The notes beneath the pieces are model-generated. The model had not been told where the DNA came from and made no database searches. It worked only from the letters and a program-made list of their open reading frames with translations. From Pseudonocardia lacus (lineage in GTDB: Bacteria > Actinomycetota > Actinomycetes > Mycobacteriales > Pseudonocardiaceae), in NCBI RefSeq assembly GCF_018531445.1, contig NZ_JAHDTH010000056.1:1-38045 (forward strand): 38,045 nt of DNA, given 5' to 3'. The position numbers and the translations under genes are program-made. Positions 1-7,316 of this stretch are shown here, one piece after another; within the stretch, counting starts at the first letter, position 1; every line of letters starts with the position of its first letter.

Positions 1-2
1 TT

Positions 3-53
3 GTGGTGGATCTTGTGAGAGAGAACCTGCCTATCGAGGACCCCGCGTCCTGA
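3..53 (+). CDS. C-terminal tip of an unidentified protein (partial)
   Basis: The first bases read in frame as VVDLVRENLPIEDPAS followed by TGA, which would be the last 16 residues of a gene beginning outside the window. The composition is plausible for a real C-terminus and the frame is the only one closing cleanly before the regulatory-looking gap that follows. Too little is present to name a family. Another frame stays open up to about base 69, so this call is tentative. Confidence 0.3.
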   Translation: MVDLVRENLPIEDPAS

Positions 54-106
54 CCAGCACCACGTAGATCATCCCGAATGTCCGTGTCGCCCGCCCGGAC
101 GTTTAC

Positions 107-135
107 CTACTCGCTGAGATCACCTCACTGGGTAG
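107..135. promoter_or_regulatory. Imperfect 29-bp palindrome, candidate operator of the O-demethylase operon
   Basis: Two 12-base arms, CTACTCGCTGAG (107-118) and CTCACTGGGTAG (124-135), match as an inverted repeat at 9 of 12 positions around a 5-base centre. The heptamer GATCACC also occurs twice (117-123 and 138-144), 21 bases apart, about two helical turns. The site lies about 100 bases before the start at 232, a sensible place for a repressor of the GntR or similar type. No regulator gene for it is visible in the window. The binding role is inferred. Confidence 0.35.
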
Positions 136-231
136 ACGATCACCCCGGGCAGCTCGCCGGCCCGGTGGTGCTGCCGCACCGACCTCGCCTACGGTGCCGA
201 CGACCACGGCCCGAGGAAGGGTTCTGCGATC

Positions 232-1593
232 ATGACGTCCGAGAGTCTGGCGGCGGCCATCGCCCGCGTCGGGAACCCGGTCGAGCTGCTGCGCAACGTC
301 GCGGCGCCGGCCCACACCTTCCCCGTCGCACCCGAGTTCACCAACTGGCGCTCCGAGCAGCGCGCGTGGGCCGAGACCTGCGCGCTGCTGGACCAGTCCC
401 ACCACATGACCGACCTGTTCCTGCGCGGCCCGGACGCGATCGAGCTGCTCAGCGGGCTGGCGGTGAACACGTTCGCGAACTTCGGGGTCGGCCGGGCGAA
501 GCAGTTCGTCGCGGTGAACCCCGCCGGCCGGCTGATCGGCGACGGAATCCTGTTCCACCTCGATGACGAGCTGTTCGACCTCGTCGGCCACCCGATGGTG
601 ATCGACTGGGTGCTGTTCCACCTCGACCGCGGCGACCACCGCGTCACGGCCGAGCGCGACGACAACTCCGCGGTCCGCACGTCCGGCCCGCCCACGTTCT
701 ACCGCTACGAGCTCCAGGGCCCGACGGCCGCGGCCCTGCTCGAACAGGCCACGGGCGCGCCGCTGCCGGAGACGAAGTTCTTCGCCATGGCGGAGTTCAC
801 CATCGCCGGGCACCGGGTGCGCGGGCTGCGCCACGGCATGGCGGGCCGGCCCGGGTTCGAGCTGTTCGGGCCGTGGGCCGACGGTGCGGACGTGCTGGCG
901 GCGCTGCTGGCGGCGGGGGAGGACCACGGCCTGGTCCGCGCGGGGGCCAAGGCGTACTCGACGGCCAACCTGGAGTCGGGCTGGGTGCCCGCCCCGCTCC
1001 CGGCGATCTACGGCGACGACCCGCTGCTCGCCGAGTACCGCGAATGGCTGCCGGCCGGCGCCGCCGGCTCGATCGGCGGGAGCGTGGACTCCGACGACAT
1101 CGAGGACTACTGCCTGACCCCGTACGACATCGGCTACGACCGCACCGTCAGGTTCGACCACGACTTCATCGGCCGCGCGGCCCTGGAGCGGCTGGCCCAG
1201 GACCCGCCGCGCACGAAGGTCACCCTGGTCTGGAACAACGACGACGTCACCGCGGCCATGGGTTCCCTGCTGGGCGAGGGCCCCGGCGCGAAGTACCTCG
1301 ACCTGCCGAAGATCCGCTACGCGCTGCACCAGGAGGACAAGGTCCTGCTGGCCGGCGAGCAGATCGGCATCTCGCTGGACTGCGGCTACATCGCCAACGA
1401 GCGGGCGGTGGTCTCGCTGGCCACGATCGCCGCGGAGCACGCCGACCCCGGGACGGAGGTCGTGGTGATCTGGGGGGAGCAGCCGAACTCGGCGAAGCCG
1501 CAGGTCGAGGAGCACCGCGTGTGGCCGATCCGGGCGACGGTGGCTCCCGTGCCGTTCGTGCGGTTCGCGCGGGCCGAATACCGGAGCAACTGA
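232..1593 (+). CDS. LigM/DesA-like tetrahydrofolate-dependent O-demethylase (GcvT-family aminomethyltransferase fold)
   Basis: This 453-residue protein belongs to the folate-binding GcvT-like family. It resembles the lignin-derived aromatic O-demethylases LigM and DesA, which move the methyl group of vanillate or syringate to tetrahydrofolate in the cytoplasm. Family-like segments are VAPEFTNWR (32-40), LLDQSHHM (52-59), LIGDGI (100-105), LRHGMAGRPGFE (198-209), AYSTANLESGW (240-250, with the Tyr241 that I align to the catalytic tyrosine of LigM) and IGGSVDSDDIEDY. The length is close to the roughly 470 residues of LigM. Just before VAPEF, LigM has a Tyr-x-Tyr pair where this protein has His28-Thr-Phe30, so the substrate may differ. 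It lies upstream of a complete ABC importer in the same orientation. The ATG at 232 fits the conserved N-terminus, although the ribosome site is weak. The family is sure; the substrate is unknown. Confidence 0.82.
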   Translation: MTSESLAAAIARVGNPVELLRNVAAPAHTFPVAPEFTNWRSEQRAWAETCALLDQSHHMTDLFLRGPDAIELLSGLAVNTFANFGVGRAKQFVAVNPAGRLIGDGILFHLDDELFDLVGHPMVIDWVLFHLDRGDHRVTAERDDNSAVRTSGPPTFYRYELQGPTAAALLEQATGAPLPETKFFAMAEFTIAGHRVRGLRHGMAGRPGFELFGPWADGADVLAALLAAGEDHGLVRAGAKAYSTANLESGWVPAPLPAIYGDDPLLAEYREWLPAGAAGSIGGSVDSDDIEDYCLTPYDIGYDRTVRFDHDFIGRAALERLAQDPPRTKVTLVWNNDDVTAAMGSLLGEGPGAKYLDLPKIRYALHQEDKVLLAGEQIGISLDCGYIANERAVVSLATIAAEHADPGTEVVVIWGEQPNSAKPQVEEHRVWPIRATVAPVPFVRFARAEYRSN

Positions 1594-1927
1594 CCGACCG
1601 AGCCCGAGGACCACCGGACGACACCGCGGAGGCCCCGGGTTCGCCGTCATGTGACGCATGCGGGGCAGCCGGAGCGGCCGGCGCACGGCGACGGATGCCC
1701 GTGTCCCGGACGCGTCCGCTGCTCTACGCTGCCGGAGTCCGAACGCAGACGTCGACGGGCCACGGCGTCGTCGTCCCGGACAGCGGACCCCGCGGCTGAT
1801 ACCCCAACCAGCCCAACCAGCCCAACCCCGGTCGGATCGCCCTGGCGAGCCGGCCACCGACCACAGATGTCCCCGTCGGGCCGGCGCCCGCACACAGACG
1901 ATGCCGCAACGGCGCGGGAGGCAGTTC
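1594..1927. other. Non-coding gap of 334 bases before the ABC transporter operon
   Basis: No gene with credible coding character was found here. The open frame joined to the following ATPase is only an in-frame extension lacking family similarity. Visible elements are CATGTGACGCATG (1648-1660) and three consecutive 9-base units CCCAACCAG, CCCAACCAG, CCCAACCCC at 1803-1829. A good ribosome site, GGGAGG, sits six bases before the ATG at 1928. The length suggests that the transporter has its own promoter, but I could not pick convincing -35/-10 boxes. Confidence 0.5.
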
Positions 1928-2710
1928 ATGGCAGCTGAGCTGGCCGTGCAGGACGTGAGTCTGCGGTTCGGCGGCATCGAGGTGCTGCAGGAGGTGAGCT
2001 TCACCGTCGAGCCGGGCCAGATCTTCGGGCTGGTCGGCCCCAACGGCGCCGGCAAGACGTCGCTGTTCAACTGCATCAGCGGGCACTACCGGCCGACCGC
2101 GGGGACCGTGCGCATCGACGGCACGCCGGTGCAGGGGGCGCGCCCCGCGACGCTGGCCCGCCACGGCCTGGCCCGGACGTTCCAGCACCCCGCGCTGCAG
2201 CTGCAGGAGACGGTGCTGGAGAACGTGCTGCTCGGCGCCCACACCCAGCTGCCCGGGGGGCCGCTGGCGTGGTCGGTGCGCACGCGGCGGACCCGGCGCG
2301 CCGAGGAGCGGTTCCGCGGTGAGGCGCTCGCCCTGCTGGAGCGCAACGGCCTCGCGTGGGCCGCGCACCTGCCGGCCGACGAGCTGTCGCACGGCCTGCA
2401 CAAGGGCGTCGAGCTGTGCCGGGCCCTGCTCATGAAGCCGCGGCTGCTGCTGCTCGACGAGCCCGCCGCCGGCCTTCCGCACACCGAGGTGGAGAACCTG
2501 ATCGCGACGGTCCGGCGCCTGCGCGCGGAGGACGACATCACGGTCGTCATCGTCGAGCACCACATGGGCCTCATCGCCGCCCTCACCGACCGTGTCGTCG
2601 TGCTCGACCACGGTCGCAAGCTCATGGAGGGGACCGCCGCCCAGGCCCAGTCCGACCCCCGCGTCATCGAGGCCTACATCGGGAAGGACGCCGCCGATGA
2701 CGTTGCTTGA
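1928..2710 (+). CDS. Branched-chain amino-acid-type ABC transporter ATPase (LivG-like)
   Basis: A 260-residue cytoplasmic ATPase of the HAAT (LivG) type that powers import together with the LivF-like subunit. Walker A is GPNGAGKT (37-44), Walker B is LLLLDEPAAGL, and the switch histidine lies in VIVEHHM. The signature is odd: it reads LSHGLHKGVELCRAL, where LivG proteins usually have LSYGxQRRLEIARAL. The start is the ATG after GGGAGG. An upstream in-frame ATG-free extension is not needed for the fold. The last 14 bases overlap the LivF-like gene, a sign of translational coupling. Hydrophobic amino acids, amides or aromatic acids are typical cargo for this family. Confidence 0.9.
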   Translation: MAAELAVQDVSLRFGGIEVLQEVSFTVEPGQIFGLVGPNGAGKTSLFNCISGHYRPTAGTVRIDGTPVQGARPATLARHGLARTFQHPALQLQETVLENVLLGAHTQLPGGPLAWSVRTRRTRRAEERFRGEALALLERNGLAWAAHLPADELSHGLHKGVELCRALLMKPRLLLLDEPAAGLPHTEVENLIATVRRLRAEDDITVVIVEHHMGLIAALTDRVVVLDHGRKLMEGTAAQAQSDPRVIEAYIGKDAADDVA

Positions 2711-3407
2711 ACTCGAGGACGTCACCGCGTCCTACGGCCCCGTGCAGGTGCTCGACGGCGTGTCGCTGAGCGTCCCGGAGAACGGTGCGGTCGGCATCCT
2801 CGGGGCCAACGGGGCCGGCAAGACCACGACCCTCCGCGCGATCAGCGCCACCGTCCGGACGGGCGGGCGCATCGTGTTCGACGGCGAGGACATCCGCGGC
2901 AGGCGGCCCGACAAGGTGGCCGCCCTCGGCATCGCCCACGTCCCGGAGGGACGCGGCACGTTCGGCGACCTGACCGTCCGCGAGAACCTGCGGGTGGGCG
3001 CCTACCTGCGCAAGGACCGCAAGGGGATCGAGAGCGACATCGAGTACTGCCTGGACCTGTTCCCGAACCTGCAGGACCGCATCCGGTCGAACGCGTCGGC
3101 GCTGTCCGGGGGAGAGCAGCAGATGCTCGCGGTGGGTCGGGCGATCATGTCCAAGCCGCGGCTGCTGCTGCTCGACGAGGCCTCGCTCGGGCTGGCGCCG
3201 ACCACCGCCAAGGCCGTCTACGACGCGATCCGGCGGCTGCGCATCGAGTCCGGCATCGCCATGGTCGTGGTCGAGCAGAACGCCAACCTCGCCTTCACCG
3301 TCGTCGACAGCGCTACGGTCCTGGAGACCGGGCGGAGCGTGCTGACCGGCACCTCCGCCGAGCTCCGGGGAATGGACGAGATCCGCCGCGCTTACCTGGG
3401 AGGCTGA
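2697..3407 (+). CDS. Branched-chain amino-acid-type ABC transporter ATPase (LivF-like)
   Basis: The second ATPase of the importer, 236 residues. It shows Walker A GANGAGKT, a canonical LSGGEQQ signature, Walker B LLLLDEASLGLAP and the LivF hallmark HVPEGRGTF. It begins with ATG inside the end of the LivG-like gene (14-base overlap) and ends one base before the GTG start of the permease gene, so all these genes are coupled. It pairs with the LivG-like subunit as a heterodimer at the inner face of the membrane. Confidence 0.92.
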   Translation: MTLLELEDVTASYGPVQVLDGVSLSVPENGAVGILGANGAGKTTTLRAISATVRTGGRIVFDGEDIRGRRPDKVAALGIAHVPEGRGTFGDLTVRENLRVGAYLRKDRKGIESDIEYCLDLFPNLQDRIRSNASALSGGEQQMLAVGRAIMSKPRLLLLDEASLGLAPTTAKAVYDAIRRLRIESGIAMVVVEQNANLAFTVVDSATVLETGRSVLTGTSAELRGMDEIRRAYLGG

Positions 3408-3408
3408 C

Positions 3409-4290
3409 GTGGCGACCTTCATCCAGCTCATCGTCGACGGGCTCTCGACCGGCTCGGTCTACGCCGCGATCGCCCTGGCGCTCGTGCTCGTCCACCAGGC
3501 CACCGGCCTGATCAACTTCGCCCAGGGCGGCATGGCCGTGCTCGCGGCGTACAGCGCGTGGTGGCTGTTGAGCCGCGGTGTCCCGCTCGTGCTCGCCATC
3601 TCGGCGTCGGTCCTGCTGTCCTTCGCCTTCGGCGCGGTGGTCGAGCGGTGGCTGATGCGGCGGTTCGAGCGGGGCGACCCCGACACCGCCGTCGTCGTCA
3701 CGATCGGTCTGCTGACCCTGATCACCGGCGTGTGCGGGTGGCTCTTCACCTACAACAACCAGCAGTTCCCCTCGCTGTTCTCGCTCGACGCCGTGACGTT
3801 CCTGGGGGTCTCGGTGAGCCAGCGCTCGATCGGGACCACCGTCGTGATCGTCGTGGTGATGCTGCTGCTGCAGGCGCTCTTCGCCGGCACGAAGCTCGGC
3901 CTGGCCCTGCGGGCGGTCGCGATCAACCCGCAGTCCGCGGCGTTCTCCGGCCTCCCCGTCGAACGGCTGCTCATGGTCGGCTGGGGCCTCGCCGCGGCGC
4001 TGGGCGCCATCGCCGGCGCGCTGGTCGCGCCGCAGCTGACACTGACGCCGGGGATGCTGGACAACGCCCTGGTGTACGCGCTGGCCGCGGTGATCCTCGG
4101 CGGTCTGTCGAGCCCGATCGGTGTCGTCGTCGCGGCGTGGATGATCGGCGTCCTGGAGAACCTCGCCGCGGTGTACGTCCCGCTCATCGGCTACGACCTC
4201 AAGGTGGCCGTGCCGTTCATCCTCATCTTCGTGGTGCTCGTCGTCCGGCCCCAGGGCCTGTTCGGCCGCAAGACCGTGGTGCGCGTGTGA
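3409..4290 (+). CDS. Branched-chain amino-acid-type ABC transporter permease (LivH-like)
   Basis: A 293-residue integral membrane protein with about eight hydrophobic segments. The N-terminus FIQLIVDGLSTGSVYAAIA and the segment TGLINFAQGGMAVLAAY are typical of LivH permeases, as is the region AAVILGGLSSPIGVVVAAWMIG near the C-terminus. The GTG start follows a GGGAGG ribosome site within the end of the preceding gene. The stop TGA shares its final A with the ATG of the next permease. Together with that protein it forms the membrane channel. Confidence 0.92.
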   Translation: MATFIQLIVDGLSTGSVYAAIALALVLVHQATGLINFAQGGMAVLAAYSAWWLLSRGVPLVLAISASVLLSFAFGAVVERWLMRRFERGDPDTAVVVTIGLLTLITGVCGWLFTYNNQQFPSLFSLDAVTFLGVSVSQRSIGTTVVIVVVMLLLQALFAGTKLGLALRAVAINPQSAAFSGLPVERLLMVGWGLAAALGAIAGALVAPQLTLTPGMLDNALVYALAAVILGGLSSPIGVVVAAWMIGVLENLAAVYVPLIGYDLKVAVPFILIFVVLVVRPQGLFGRKTVVRV

Positions 4291-5369
4291 TGGCCGGTGC
4301 CCGCATGACGACCGCAGCCCTGTCCGACCGGCAGCGCTCGTGGCTGCGCCGGGCCGGGCCGCTGCTCCTCGTCGTCGTGCTCGTCGTGGTGCCGCTGGTG
4401 TTCCCGGAGTCGGTGAACGAGACCATCGCCCGCATCGGCGTCTTCGCCGTCGCGGTGCTGGGGCTGAACGTGGTGATGGGCTACGCCGGCCAGGTCTCGC
4501 TCGGCCAGATCTTCTTCCTCGGCCTCGGCGCGTACGTCACGGCCTACGGCGTGTCGAACGACTGGAACATCGTCGTGGTGTTCGTGCTCGCCTGCCTGAT
4601 CCCCGCCTTCGTGGGGCTGCTCGTGGCCCTCGCCGCGGCCCGGCTGGGTGGGCTGGCGATCGCGATGGTGACCGTCGCGCTGCCCATCGTCGGGGTGCCG
4701 CTCGCCAAGCGCCTCAGCGAGTTCACCGGCGGCTCGCAGGGCCTGTCCGCGCGCTTCGGCGACGCGCCGGAGTGGAGCGGCCTCTACGACGACCAGTGGC
4801 GGCTGTACCTGGTGCTGGCCATCGGCGGCGCCGTCTTCCTGCTGACCCGCAACCTCGTGCGCGGCAAGTACGGCCGGGTGCTCGGGATCGTCAAGAAGAA
4901 CGAGAACGTGGCGTCCTCGGTGGGGATCTCGCCCTACCGCTACAAGGTGCTGGCGTTCACCCTCGCCTCGCTGATCGGCGGCGTGAGCGGGTTCCTGTAC
5001 ATGCTCGTCATCCAGTACACCTCGCCGGAGACCATGAGCTTCGGCCATTCGATCCAGCTGCTGGCCGCGATGGTGATCGGGGGCGCGGCCAGCATCGTGG
5101 GCTCGGTCCTGGGTGGCGCGTACTACGTGCTCGTCCCGCAGTTGACGAACCTCGTCGACCCCAGCCTCACCGCGCTGCTGCAGGGCGCGGTCCTGCTGGT
5201 GGTGCTCTTCGTCCTCCCGGGCGGCCTCGCGTCGCTCGCCCGTCCGCTGGGCCGTGGCCGGCGCTCCCGCGCCCGCCACGACCCCGCGCCACTGATCACG
5301 CCGTCGGCGACCACGAAGTCGGGAAGCGCGGCGGATACACCCGAGACAGAGAGGCAAGGGCATCCATGA
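4290..5369 (+). CDS. Branched-chain amino-acid-type ABC transporter permease (LivM-like)
   Basis: The second permease, 359 residues, with roughly ten hydrophobic segments. LivM features are LGLNVVMGYAGQVSLGQ near the N-terminus and the middle region VLGIVKKNENVASSVGISPYRYKV, which is the cytoplasmic loop that contacts the ATPases. The chosen ATG at 4290 overlaps the preceding stop by one base. A second ATG at 4305 is equally possible and would remove five residues. The C-terminal tail after PLGRGRRSRARHD is polar and probably cytoplasmic. The stop overlaps the binding-protein start as ATGA. Confidence 0.9.
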   Translation: MAGARMTTAALSDRQRSWLRRAGPLLLVVVLVVVPLVFPESVNETIARIGVFAVAVLGLNVVMGYAGQVSLGQIFFLGLGAYVTAYGVSNDWNIVVVFVLACLIPAFVGLLVALAAARLGGLAIAMVTVALPIVGVPLAKRLSEFTGGSQGLSARFGDAPEWSGLYDDQWRLYLVLAIGGAVFLLTRNLVRGKYGRVLGIVKKNENVASSVGISPYRYKVLAFTLASLIGGVSGFLYMLVIQYTSPETMSFGHSIQLLAAMVIGGAASIVGSVLGGAYYVLVPQLTNLVDPSLTALLQGAVLLVVLFVLPGGLASLARPLGRGRRSRARHDPAPLITPSATTKSGSAADTPETERQGHP

Positions 5370-6619
5370 GCAGGCACTTCCGCTCGCGCAAGGCGCTCGT
5401 CATCGCCGTGGCGTCGACCCTGGCACTGACGTTCGCGGGCTGCTCCCGCGAAGGAGGCGGTGACGGTGCCACCGGCGCGGCGGCCAGCCCCGGCATCACC
5501 GACACGACCGTCAGGCTCGGCATCAGCACCCCGCTCAGCGGCTCCACGGCCGGACCGGGTACCTGCACGGTCGCCGGGGTCAAGGCGTACTTCGGCGCGA
5601 AGAACGCCGCGGGGGGTGTCGCGTTCGGCGACGGGAAGACCCGCACGGTCGAGATCGAGGCACTCGACGACGGGTACGACCCGCAGCGGGCGAAGGCGAA
5701 CTACGACTCGCTCAAGGACGACGTCTTCGCGATGACCGCGGGCCTGGGTACGCCGACCAACCGCGCGTGGCGCGAGGCGGCGATCGCCGACGAGGTGCCG
5801 CAGGTGCTGGTGATGACCGGTGATCCGCTCTTCAGCGACACGCAGGAGAGCCCGTGGCAGCTCGGCTTCGTGCCGATCTACCAGAACGAGGGCGAGGCGT
5901 TCGGGAAGCTGCTCGTGGCCTCCGGCGCGCCGCACAAGGTCGCGATCCTCTCGCAGAACGACGACTACGGCGCGGGCTACGTCGAGGGCTTCAAGTCGGC
6001 CGTCGAGGGCGCGGCCAACATCGAGATCGTCGACGAGCTGACCTACGAGGCGACCGACACCTCCGTCGACGCGCAGATCACCCAGCTCTCCGCCAGCGGC
6101 GCCGACGTCATCTTCAACGCGATGTCGCTGGTGCCGCTGGTGGTCTCCGCGCTGCAGAAGGCCCAGCAGCTGAACTGGCTGCCGAGCTGGTTCCTGCCCT
6201 CGAACACCTCCAGCCCGGGCGCGGTCGTCGAGCCGGGTGGCGGCGCCGCGTTCCCCGGCATCTACTCGGTCTCGTTCGCGAAGGCGCCGGCCAGCCCCGC
6301 GTTCGCCGGGGACGAGGACGTGCAGACGTACCTGGCCGCGCTGAAGGAGCACGGCGACTACCCGGACGCCCCGGCGTTCCCGCACTGCCAGTGGAGCTGG
6401 ATGGTCGGCGCGACGCTCGAGCAGGCCTTCACCACGATGACCGAGCCGACCCGGGACGACTTCATGCGGGCGCTGCGCTCGATCGAGAACTTCGAGGCGC
6501 CGCTCATGCTGCCGGGCACGGCGGTGACCACCACCGAGAGCGGCCAGCCCGCGGTGCCGACCGTGGTCGTGCAGAAGTACAACGGCAAGGGCTACGACAC
6601 GGTCGAGTCCCTGGGCTGA
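5366..6619 (+). CDS. ABC transporter substrate-binding lipoprotein (LivJ/LivK-like, type I periplasmic fold)
   Basis: A 417-residue extracytoplasmic binding protein. The N-terminus MSRHFRSRKA, a hydrophobic stretch and the lipobox FAGC predict lipidation of Cys26. The mature part begins with TDTTVRLGISTPLSGSTAGPG, the usual first strand and ligand-binding loop of HAAT-family receptors, followed by VKAYFGAKNAAGGV and LSQNDDYGAGYVEGFK. It overlaps the LivM-like gene by ATGA and closes the transporter operon, being followed by a strong hairpin. The O-demethylase homologue upstream and the oxygenase homologue downstream suggest an aromatic ligand, but this is inference; an amino acid or amide is also possible. 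Confidence 0.9.
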   Translation: MSRHFRSRKALVIAVASTLALTFAGCSREGGGDGATGAAASPGITDTTVRLGISTPLSGSTAGPGTCTVAGVKAYFGAKNAAGGVAFGDGKTRTVEIEALDDGYDPQRAKANYDSLKDDVFAMTAGLGTPTNRAWREAAIADEVPQVLVMTGDPLFSDTQESPWQLGFVPIYQNEGEAFGKLLVASGAPHKVAILSQNDDYGAGYVEGFKSAVEGAANIEIVDELTYEATDTSVDAQITQLSASGADVIFNAMSLVPLVVSALQKAQQLNWLPSWFLPSNTSSPGAVVEPGGGAAFPGIYSVSFAKAPASPAFAGDEDVQTYLAALKEHGDYPDAPAFPHCQWSWMVGATLEQAFTTMTEPTRDDFMRALRSIENFEAPLMLPGTAVTTTESGQPAVPTVVVQKYNGKGYDTVESLG

Positions 6620-6630
6620 CGGCCCCCGAC

Positions 6631-6660
6631 GGCCCCGGCGGCGTGCCGCCGTCCGGGGCC
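6631..6660 (+). terminator. GC-rich hairpin after the binding-protein gene
   Basis: GGCCCCGGCGGC (6631-6642) pairs with GCCGCC (6645-6650) and GGGGCC (6655-6660), leaving a four-base bulge and a two-base tip. It begins 12 bases after the stop codon. It lacks a T-run, as is common in actinomycetes, and may terminate or slow transcription before the next two genes. Confidence 0.5.
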
Positions 6661-6688
6661 GCCGGCGCCGGCGCGAGGGAGGACGACG

Positions 6689-7174
6689 ATGACCGGTGCA
6701 CCGGCGATGCCGCGGTGGTTGCGCTCCGCGTTCCGGGTGCCGGACCGGTTGTACCGCCACGGGTGGGGCTTCCTGCTCGGCCGCCGGTTCCTGCGGCTGG
6801 TGCACGTGGGGCGGCGCAGCGGGCGGCGGTACGCGACCGTGCTGGAGGTCGTCGCGTTCGACCCGGCGGTGTCGGAGTACGTCGTCGTCTCCGGGTTCGG
6901 GCGGCGCGCGGACTGGTTGCGCAACATCGAGGCCGGCGGACCCGTGGAGGTCACCGTGGGCCGCGCGACGTTCCCGGTCGAGCACCGCGTGCTCGGCACC
7001 GACGAGGCGCTCGGGGTGTTCGCGGACTACGAGCGGCGCCACCGTGCGCTCGGTCCGGTCCTGCGCCGGGTGCTGTCGTGGTTGCTGGGGTGGCGCTACG
7101 ACGGCACGCCGGACGCCCGACGGCGCCTGGCCGAGCAGCTCCCGCTGGTCGGGCTGCGCAGGCGGCCCGGGTGA
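6689..7174 (+). CDS. Nitroreductase/quinone reductase family deazaflavin-dependent protein (DDN-like)
   Basis: A 161-residue protein of the split-barrel family typified by mycobacterial Ddn (deazaflavin F420-dependent nitro/quinone reductases). The opening PRWLRSAFRVPDRLYRHGWG and LVHVGRRSGRRYATVLEVV, then VVVSGFGRRADWLRNIEAGG and VEVTVGRATF, follow the family pattern HxGRkSGk...pl and W..Nl.anP.v.v. GGAGG lies at the right distance from the ATG at 6689. The physiological substrate cannot be told from sequence. It lies 69 bases after the transporter, beyond the hairpin, so it may be read through or have its own promoter. Confidence 0.85.
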   Translation: MTGAPAMPRWLRSAFRVPDRLYRHGWGFLLGRRFLRLVHVGRRSGRRYATVLEVVAFDPAVSEYVVVSGFGRRADWLRNIEAGGPVEVTVGRATFPVEHRVLGTDEALGVFADYERRHRALGPVLRRVLSWLLGWRYDGTPDARRRLAEQLPLVGLRRRPG

Positions 7175-7279
7175 CTACCGCTCAGGGGCTGTCCGAAAGG
7201 GAAGAAAAGCCTGCCGACCGGTGAGCGAAGTGCCCCCGCGCCGCAGATCGCGCCGGGGTCCGCTGTCCGCGCACCATCT

Positions 7280-7299
7280 GTCGTCCCACGTGGCACGAC
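7280..7299. promoter_or_regulatory. Near-perfect 20-bp palindrome before the dioxygenase-like gene
   Basis: The 20 bases are symmetrical except for one C-C pair, with GTCGT and ACGAC as outer arms and CCACGTGG as the core. The site ends 17 bases before the ATG at 7317, partly next to the GGGAGG ribosome site. Such a position fits a repressor operator (for example of TetR type) or an RNA hairpin controlling initiation. No regulator is encoded next to it. Confidence 0.45.
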
Positions 7300-7316
7300 G
7301 GAGCCGGGAGGCGGAC

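Noticed and set aside
1658..1927. N-terminal extension of the LivG-like ATPase
   Set aside because: It lacks similarity to the family, and a good GGGAGG ribosome site marks the ATG at 1928.
103..2076. Long minus-strand open frame opposite the demethylase gene
   Set aside because: Antisense shadow; the plus strand has an unambiguous LigM-like protein.
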